Part shown: piece by piece, positions 58,818 through 64,000 of the stretch
Layout: every line of letters starts with the position of its first letter
Numbering within the stretch: the stretch's first letter is position 1
Assembly (NCBI GenBank): GCA_020161295.1
Contig: JAIUOA010000012.1
Coordinates: 1-64,000 of the forward strand
Length of the DNA stretch: 64,000 bases
From: Bacillota bacterium
Lineage (GTDB): Bacteria; Bacillota; Clostridia; Peptostreptococcales; Acidaminobacteraceae
Direction: 5' to 3'
Made by a program: the position numbers and the translations under genes
The notes under the pieces: generated by a model
What the model saw: only the letters and a program-made list of their open reading frames with translations
Database searches by the model: none
Told to the model about the DNA's origin: nothing

Positions 58818-60830
58818 ATGGAGAAAATAGTCATTATAGGTGGCGTAGCTGCAGGTGCAACCGCAGCAGCAAAAGTAAGAAGACTTTCAGCAGATGCTGA
58901 AATCACGATTTTAGAAGCAGGTGCAGATATTTCGTTTGCTAACTGCGGACTCCCATATTATATCGGCGGCGACATTAAAAGCCGTTCAAAGTTAATTCTT
59001 CAAAGTCCAGAGAGCTTTAACGACGAGTATCAAACAGCAGTCTATATCCACACATCTGCTACTGAGATCGATAGAGCGAATAAAATCGTTCACACGGTCA
59101 ACTCGAAAACAGGCGAAAAAAAGCAGTTTGAATACACGAAGTTAATCCTCGCACAGGGTGGAAAACCGATCGCACCGCCACTTCCTGGTGCTGATCAAGA
59201 CCATGTATTCCAGTTATGGACACTGGATGACATGGACCGAATTAACGCGTTTATCTCGAATAAAAAACCTAAGACAGCAGTTGTCGTAGGGGGTGGCTTC
59301 ATCGGACTCGAGATGACTGAGGCACTGGCTAAAAGAGGCATGAAGGTATCCGTCGTAGAGATGATGCCACATGTTATGGGCATTATGGAAGCGGAAATTG
59401 CAGGTTTTATCCAAGAAGAGTTGATGGCATATGGTGTGGACCTTCATACGAATAAAGCACTGGCGGAAATTCATGCGAACACTGTTTTACTTAAAGACGG
59501 AACGCGTATAAATGCCGATATGGTTCTTCTTTCCATCGGTGTTCGTCCGACACTTAAGCTGGCTCAGGATGCGGGCCTTGAGCTCGGTGCAGCAGGTGGC
59601 TTGCTGGTGGATTCTTATCTTAAGACCAGTGATGATAGTATTTATGCGGCTGGTGACATGATCGAGCTTGAACACCGTGTTCTCGGGAAAAAAGTTAGAA
59701 TTCCATTAGCAGGTCCTGCAAACCGTCAAGGACGTATCGCAGCTGAAAATGCCTTAGGACTCAAGCATGAATATAAAGGTTCCATCGGGACATCCATCGT
59801 CAGAGTGTTTGAAGCTGTTGCCGGAATCACTGGTGTGACCTTGAAAGCCGCGAGAGCAGAAGGCATCGATGCAGATGCAATCGTCATCCATAAGGAAAAT
59901 CACACGGCTTACTATCCAGGTGCACAAATGGTGTCTGTACTGGTCGTCTATGATAAAGCGACAGGCATCATACTCGGTGGACAAACCGCTGGCTACGATG
60001 GCGCAGACCGCCGTTTAGATGTTCTCGCTACAGCAGTGGCCATGAAAATGACCGTTTCTGACCTTACCGACATCGACTTCGCTTACTCACCACCACTGGG
60101 TAACGCAAACGATGCCATCAACATGGCCGCTTATACCGCTGAAAACAGAATCTCAGGATTCTCACCAGCGCTCACGGTCAGTGAAGCGGACGCTTATCTA
60201 GAGGGCAAAGAGGCACTCTGGATCGACGTGAGAGATGTGTTCTCATATGATAAAGCGCATGTGGATGGCGCAGTTAATGTACCGATCGAAGTACTTTCCA
60301 CCGTGCTTCATAAAATTCCTAAAAACCAACTGATTTTCGTTTATGATAAAACAGGTAAAAAAGGTCACCAGGCATTACGCATGCTGATCGGCGCAGGCTT
60401 TACCAGCGTGTTCAATGTTTCTGGCGGTTTCATCAGCTTATCTAACTACGTTAGAGCAGTGAAGCCATCAAACTTTGTCTTAAATCTCCCAGCACCAGAA
60501 CAGAAAAAACTCGGTGAAGAGGGACAGGATGCGAAGCACACAGCGGCTAAAGAAGAAGTGAAAAAAGAAGAAAATCATGGCCCAATCGTCATCGATGTTC
60601 GTACACCGGAAGAGTATGCATATGGTGCCTATCCAGGGGCACTCAACATCCCGCTGGATGAACTGGAAAACAGAATCGGCGAGCTAGGCAGTAAAGAAAG
60701 AAACATTACCCTTTACTGTGCATCTGGCGCGCGAAGTGCCTACGCGTTACAAATCGTTAAAGCCTATGGCTACATGAAGGCAGAAAACGGCGGCGGACTT
60801 GCTCGCATGATGTCGAGAGCACGTAAGTAG
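58818..60830 (+). CDS. CoA-disulfide reductase with two rhodanese domains
   Basis: This 670-aa protein starts with a FAD dinucleotide fold (IVIIGGVAAGATAAAKVRRL) and the active-site segment SFANCGLPYYIGG, whose Cys is characteristic of CoA-disulfide/NADH-polysulfide reductases. An NAD-binding fold (VVVGGGFIGLEMTEALAKRG) and a dimer domain follow. A first rhodanese domain (LWIDVRDVFSYDKAHVDGAVNVP) has YDKTGKKG where the Cys loop should be, so it looks inactive. The second (VIDVRTPEEYAYGAYPGALNIP, split) has YCASGARSA and is likely active. It may reduce polysulfide or CoA persulfide. ATG 58818 with GAGGTG upstream. Confidence 0.9.
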   Translation: MEKIVIIGGVAAGATAAAKVRRLSADAEITILEAGADISFANCGLPYYIGGDIKSRSKLILQSPESFNDEYQTAVYIHTSATEIDRANKIVHTVNSKTGEKKQFEYTKLILAQGGKPIAPPLPGADQDHVFQLWTLDDMDRINAFISNKKPKTAVVVGGGFIGLEMTEALAKRGMKVSVVEMMPHVMGIMEAEIAGFIQEELMAYGVDLHTNKALAEIHANTVLLKDGTRINADMVLLSIGVRPTLKLAQDAGLELGAAGGLLVDSYLKTSDDSIYAAGDMIELEHRVLGKKVRIPLAGPANRQGRIAAENALGLKHEYKGSIGTSIVRVFEAVAGITGVTLKAARAEGIDADAIVIHKENHTAYYPGAQMVSVLVVYDKATGIILGGQTAGYDGADRRLDVLATAVAMKMTVSDLTDIDFAYSPPLGNANDAINMAAYTAENRISGFSPALTVSEADAYLEGKEALWIDVRDVFSYDKAHVDGAVNVPIEVLSTVLHKIPKNQLIFVYDKTGKKGHQALRMLIGAGFTSVFNVSGGFISLSNYVRAVKPSNFVLNLPAPEQKKLGEEGQDAKHTAAKEEVKKEENHGPIVIDVRTPEEYAYGAYPGALNIPLDELENRIGELGSKERNITLYCASGARSAYALQIVKAYGYMKAENGGGLARMMSRARK

Positions 60831-60838
60831 TTAAATTT

Positions 60839-60867
60839 CCCCAGAGATTTCTAAGAAGTCTCTGGGG
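60839..60867 (+). terminator. Rho-independent terminator of the CoA-disulfide reductase gene
   Basis: CCCCAGAGA and TCTCTGGGG form a 9-bp stem with an 11-nt loop, followed by TTTTATTTTT. This is a strong intrinsic terminator 9 bp after the stop. Confidence 0.88.
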
Positions 60868-60989
60868 TTTTATTTTTAAATATGCATTTAATGGAAATCT
60901 AATTTTGAAGTCTAAAAATACGGGTAAAGGTAATGCAACGAGAATATGGGGTTCAAAACGGCGGCAAATAGTGGAAATGGGGCGAGTAA

Positions 60990-62207
60990 ATGTTTAAGTT
61001 GCTGTTTAAAAATTATCCAGATGAATACATAATGCGGTTTGAAGATGCTGTTCAAACCGCAAATTATCATACGGTGAGAGTGATCTTATATGTGTTACTA
61101 CCCGTGTCGTTCTTCATGCTTATCATGGCCATCGCCATCAGTGATAATGCCAGTATCGTATTTGCAAATGGCTTGCTCGTCGCTGTTTTGACGATTCTAT
61201 TCATCATCAATCTTTGGATCAAACGAACGAAACGACCAGCTGAACATCTATTAGCGCGAATTGTCGTCTATGTGGCCTTTGCCATCATTCTTTTTTGGGG
61301 CCTTCACATGATGGGGTATAACCAGAACGAGGTCATTTTCGTCATGGACATGGTTTTAGGGATTTTTGCACTGGCATTTCTATTCGTCACTAAATATCAG
61401 GTTCTACTGATCTATTATGGTGTCAGCTTATTCTATTTAATGCTGTTAACGCCTTATGGCGTAAACATTTTTAGTAATCTTCCTAAGCTCATGACGCCGA
61501 TTCTTTTGATGTTCTCTGCCTTTATCATTTCGCGTATGCTGTTTTTACAGTTTATCGAACGGTATGTAATGGGAGAAAAGTTAAAAGAAAAAGAGGTCGT
61601 TTTAACCTCCGAGTTGATTCAGACGATTGAAAAGCTTCAAATTACAGAGCGAAACATTAGTAATGACATCATCAGAACGCTTGTTAAGGTCTTAGAGCAT
61701 CACGATATCTATACCAGAGGGCACTCGGAAAATGTTTCTGAATACGCCGTGAAAATCGGTGAGGTCATGGGATTAACGCGAGAGCAGCTGGATGAAATTA
61801 TGGTGTGTGGACTTGTTCATGATATCGGTAAGATTTTGATTCCGATAGAGCTTTTGAACAAAACTGCCACATTGACACCAGAGGAACAAAATGTCATTAG
61901 GAAGCACAGTGAATATGGGCATGAAATGCTGATGGAAGCGAAATACCTAAAACGCATCGCTCGAATCGTCCTTCACCATCATGAGCAGTGGGATGGCGGT
62001 GGATACCCGATGGGGCTTAAGGAGGACGAAATACCGCTCGAGTCACAAATCCTTATGGTGGCTGACGCATGGGATGCCATGACCTCTGAGCGGATCTATA
62101 AAAAGGCTAAAACGGATGAACGTGCGAAGGAAGAAATGCTACGGCTGAAAGGCCAGCAGTTCCCGCCAGATATCGTCGATGCACTAATGCAGGTATTAAA
62201 CACCTAA
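60990..62207 (+). CDS. HD-GYP-domain cyclic di-GMP phosphodiesterase with membrane domain
   Basis: This 405-aa protein has about six membrane spans in the first 200 residues, then a coiled linker (EKEVVLTSELIQTIEKLQI). A C-terminal HD-GYP domain follows. It contains HDIYTRGHSENVSEYAV, CGLVHDIGKILIP (the HD pair), RKHSEYGHEM, LHHHEQWDGGGYPMGLK (the GYP motif) and VADAWDAMTSER. All metal ligands look intact, so it should hydrolyse c-di-GMP. The sensor domain is not a recognised family. GGGGCGAG precedes ATG. Confidence 0.9.
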   Translation: MFKLLFKNYPDEYIMRFEDAVQTANYHTVRVILYVLLPVSFFMLIMAIAISDNASIVFANGLLVAVLTILFIINLWIKRTKRPAEHLLARIVVYVAFAIILFWGLHMMGYNQNEVIFVMDMVLGIFALAFLFVTKYQVLLIYYGVSLFYLMLLTPYGVNIFSNLPKLMTPILLMFSAFIISRMLFLQFIERYVMGEKLKEKEVVLTSELIQTIEKLQITERNISNDIIRTLVKVLEHHDIYTRGHSENVSEYAVKIGEVMGLTREQLDEIMVCGLVHDIGKILIPIELLNKTATLTPEEQNVIRKHSEYGHEMLMEAKYLKRIARIVLHHHEQWDGGGYPMGLKEDEIPLESQILMVADAWDAMTSERIYKKAKTDERAKEEMLRLKGQQFPPDIVDALMQVLNT

Positions 62208-62235
62208 AAAGGATAGCCATATGAGGCTATCCTTT
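62208..62235 (+). terminator. Rho-independent terminator of the HD-GYP gene
   Basis: AAAGGATAGCC and GGCTATCCTTT form an 11-bp stem with an ATATGA loop. It lies directly after the HD-GYP stop. T-rich DNA follows on both sides, so it may also serve the convergent gene. Confidence 0.82.
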
Positions 62236-62260
62236 AATAATGTGAATGTGGTTTCTTATG

Positions 62261-62878
62261 CTACTCTATAGAAATCATCAAAAAACCGCAGTACGCGCCA
62301 TTATCTGTGGCCAGTGATTTACCAGTTTTCGCTTTCAGGTCGTTGATGAAGGCACGGTATTTCTCATAGAAGTCGTAGTTTGGCTTAGAAGTATACTTTA
62401 TGTCTGTGACTTCTAAATAACTTAAAACGCCTTTGACGGTTGTGGGTTTTACCAGCACCTCGTAATCGCCATTATAGTAAAGACCAAGCACAGTAAGTAT
62501 CGGCCATTTTGCCAGATCATATGTGGCGAAGAGGAGGACGAGCTGATTAAAGCCTATACGCTGGTCACCATAAAGAAACGCATATATGGCTTGGCTTAGA
62601 ATTTCAGTTTCTTCATCGGTAAACAGTTTGGAAACATCCTTAAACTTGGCTTTTTCGAACACTGATACCAAGGAGGATTTTCCGATGAGCTTGGTAAAGG
62701 CCTCTAAAATCTGTTTTGGGTCATCAAAATGCTCTTTTTTGAATTGCTCATGTACGAAGGCTTTCATGGCATCGACCTTATGCTTTTTTGCCACCGCCAT
62801 AAGTTCGGGGTCGTTAAAGCCTAAAGGATATCGGTCTAAAAATCGGGTTTCTAGTGTCATTAATTTATCGAGATTCAT
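62261..62878 (-). CDS. Conserved hypothetical protein
   Basis: This 205-aa protein has no signal peptide or membrane span. It starts LDKLMTLETRFLDRYPLGF and is largely helical. LVLLFATYDLAKWPILTVLGLYY is a hydrophobic helix pair in the middle. I do not recognise a family by name, although the shape suggests a conserved cytoplasmic protein of Bacillota. AAGGAGCATC precedes ATG. It is divergent from ahpC. Confidence 0.75.
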   Translation of the reverse strand: MNLDKLMTLETRFLDRYPLGFNDPELMAVAKKHKVDAMKAFVHEQFKKEHFDDPKQILEAFTKLIGKSSLVSVFEKAKFKDVSKLFTDEETEILSQAIYAFLYGDQRIGFNQLVLLFATYDLAKWPILTVLGLYYNGDYEVLVKPTTVKGVLSYLEVTDIKYTSKPNYDFYEKYRAFINDLKAKTGKSLATDNGAYCGFLMISIE

Positions 62879-62945
62879 AGGATGCTCCTTTTATTTGAAA
62901 TAAGTTATTAAATTAATTTTATCATATTAATTTCTCATTTAAGAC

Positions 62946-63006
62946 TTGACTTTTTTTCTAAAAAAGAGAAAATAATGATATCGGTTATCAATATGTAATC
63001 ATTACA
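62946..63006 (+). promoter_or_regulatory. Promoter region of ahpCF with a PerR-like box
   Basis: A perfect 13-bp dyad TGTAATCATTACA (62994-63006) resembles the PerR box (TTATAAT-N-ATTATAA). A TTGACT (62946-62951) with an A/T-rich -10 region near 62969-62976 is a possible promoter. A second dyad TGATATCGGTTATCA is at 62976-62990. Peroxide-dependent derepression of ahpC is the natural reading. Confidence 0.6.
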
Positions 63007-63043
63007 ATCTACAAAAAATAAATTATGTTCATGGAGGACTCAA

Positions 63044-63607
63044 ATGTCATTAATCGGAAAAGAAGTGAAGCCTTTTAAGGCGCAAGCCTATGTAAATGAA
63101 TCATTCGTCACTGTAACAGAAGAAAGCCTTAAAGGACACTGGAGCATCGTGTGCTTTTACCCAGCAGATTTTACATTCGTCTGTCCGACGGAACTGGAAG
63201 ACCTTCAAAATCAGTATGACACATTAAAAGGTTTAGGTGTAGAGGTATTCTCCGTTTCTACAGATACACACTTTACCCATAAAGCATGGCACGACAGCTC
63301 AGAAGCTATCGGTAAAATCAAGTATACCATGATCGGTGATCCAGCTCATGTGATCTCGAATAATTTTGAAGTGCTGGATGAGGCCTCGGGCTTAGCGGAT
63401 CGTGGAACCTTTATCATCGATCCAGATGGCGTGATTCAGGGTGTGGAAATCAATGCGGGTGGCATCGGAAGAGATGCGAGCATCCTTATCAACAAAATTA
63501 AGGCAGCACAGTACGTCCGTAACAATCCAAACGAAGTCTGCCCAGCTAAATGGCAAGCAGGTGAGAAAACTTTAAAACCAGGTCTTGATCTCGTCGGAAA
63601 AATATAG
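63044..63607 (+). CDS. ahpC: Alkyl hydroperoxide reductase C (peroxiredoxin)
   Basis: This 187-aa 2-Cys peroxiredoxin reduces hydrogen peroxide and organic peroxides. The peroxidatic Cys is in [15 protein letters not shown] (residue about 47) and the resolving Cys in [17 protein letters not shown] near the C-terminus. [31 protein letters not shown] is strongly conserved. GGAGG precedes the ATG. It is followed 9 bp later by ahpF, its NADH-linked reductase. A PerR-like box lies upstream. Confidence 0.95.
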   Translation: MSLIGKEVKPFKAQAYVNESFVTVTEESLKGHWSIVCFYPADFTFVCPTELEDLQNQYDTLKGLGVEVFSVSTDTHFTHKAWHDSSEAIGKIKYTMIGDPAHVISNNFEVLDEASGLADRGTFIIDPDGVIQGVEINAGGIGRDASILINKIKAAQYVRNNPNEVCPAKWQAGEKTLKPGLDLVGKI

Positions 63608-63616
63608 AGGCACTCT

Positions 63617-64000
63617 ATGATACTGGATGACCAATTAAAACAGAATTTGATGGAGTACCTGAAGCTTATAGAGGGTAAGGTCATGCTGACACTCAGTGTG
63701 GGTGAAGATGATGCTTCTAAAGAAATGCGGGAGCTTATGGATGAACTCGTCCTGTTATCGGACGATCTTATCGTGAAGGAAGCCATTCTTAGTAGAACGC
63801 CGAGCTTTACCCTCAGTAAGCCAGAGGCAGAAGCGAGAATCGCGTTTGCAGGTGTTCCCTTAGGACATGAGTTCAGCTCTTTTGTGCTCGCGCTACTGCA
63901 AACCAGCGGGAGACCGCCGAAGGTCGATGAGGCCATAATCCAGCGAATCAAAGCGATAAAAGAACCCCTCGTGTTCGAAACCTATGTGAGCCTCAGTTGT
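63617..64000 (+). CDS. ahpF: Alkyl hydroperoxide reductase F, N-terminal part (runs off window)
   Basis: The first 128 codons of a gene that continues beyond 64000. It starts MILDDQLKQNLMEYLKLIEGKV and continues with PSFTLSKPEAEARIAFAGVPLGHEFSSFVLALLQTSGRPP. This is the N-terminal thioredoxin-like fold of AhpF. The catalytic disulfide regions are past the edge. It follows ahpC by 9 bp, with AGAGG as ribosome site. Confidence 0.9.
   Translation, partial: MILDDQLKQNLMEYLKLIEGKVMLTLSVGEDDASKEMRELMDELVLLSDDLIVKEAILSRTPSFTLSKPEAEARIAFAGVPLGHEFSSFVLALLQTSGRPPKVDEAIIQRIKAIKEPLVFETYVSLSC

Noticed and set aside
1..64000. rRNA, tRNA, origin of replication or phage genes
   Set aside because: No convincing tRNA cloverleaf, rRNA stretch, DnaA-box cluster, integrase or phage structural gene was recognised by eye.

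Overview
The window looks like the chromosome of an anaerobic, Gram-positive-type bacterium of the Bacillota, most likely class Clostridia. This is an inference from gene content: a ferredoxin-linked 2-oxoacid oxidoreductase (iorAB), a Ptb/Buk pair for butyrate, a sigma-54 activator, S-layer-homology proteins, YccF proteins, a CoA-disulfide reductase and AhpCF, with strong GGAGG ribosome sites and some TTG/GTG starts. No rRNA, tRNA or CRISPR array was seen.

Layout. 0.25-6.0 kb is the end of an AT-rich surface-polysaccharide cluster (glycosyltransferase, polymerase, acetyltransferase, flippase) closed by galU, whose leader lies in a tandemly duplicated repeat. 6.1-9.3 kb is a small AT-rich accessory island: a zinc protein, a pentapeptide-repeat membrane protein, an XRE repressor with twin operators and a PD-(D/E)XK-like protein. 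9.9-33.8 kb and 48.3-52.2 kb form a duplicated mosaic. Two glnA genes, two zinc-ribbon miniproteins, two small membrane proteins, three copies of an exported protein (one frameshifted, one intact, one fused to a glnA tail), two YccF, two 90-96 aa proteins, two 275 aa membrane proteins and two S-layer-homology proteins recur in similar but rearranged order. Short palindromic repeats are scattered among them, and several genes end at such repeats (a PAS-SpoIIE phosphatase and a Wadjet JetA-like gene).

34.6-48.3 kb is a coherent catabolic island separating the mosaic halves. It carries a PAS/sigma-54 activator, two good sigma-54 promoters, and one long run of genes: iron-sulfur flavoprotein, PhlG/phloretin-hydrolase-like protein, EthD-like protein, buk, iorA, iorB, ptb, membrane protein, cupin, SDR reductase, 3-hydroxyacyl-CoA-type dehydrogenase, cyclase-family hydrolase and beta-keto acid cleavage enzyme. 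The last four match, step by step, the anaerobic phloroglucinol route: reduction, hydrolytic ring opening, oxidation, and cleavage by acetyl-CoA to acetoacetate units. The PhlG-like hydrolase could feed it from acyl-phloroglucinols or phloretin-like compounds, and Ptb/Buk could bank the butyryl-CoA as ATP. This inferred pathway is the most interesting system in the window.

52.3-64 kb is more ordinary: two aldo/keto reductases (one broken by a single TAG), an EAL-domain gene heading an operon with a FUSC-type transporter and small proteins, a CoA-disulfide reductase with two rhodanese domains behind a promoter carrying a CsoR/CstR-like palindrome, an HD-GYP protein, and ahpC-ahpF behind a PerR-like box. 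The ahpF gene runs off the right edge.
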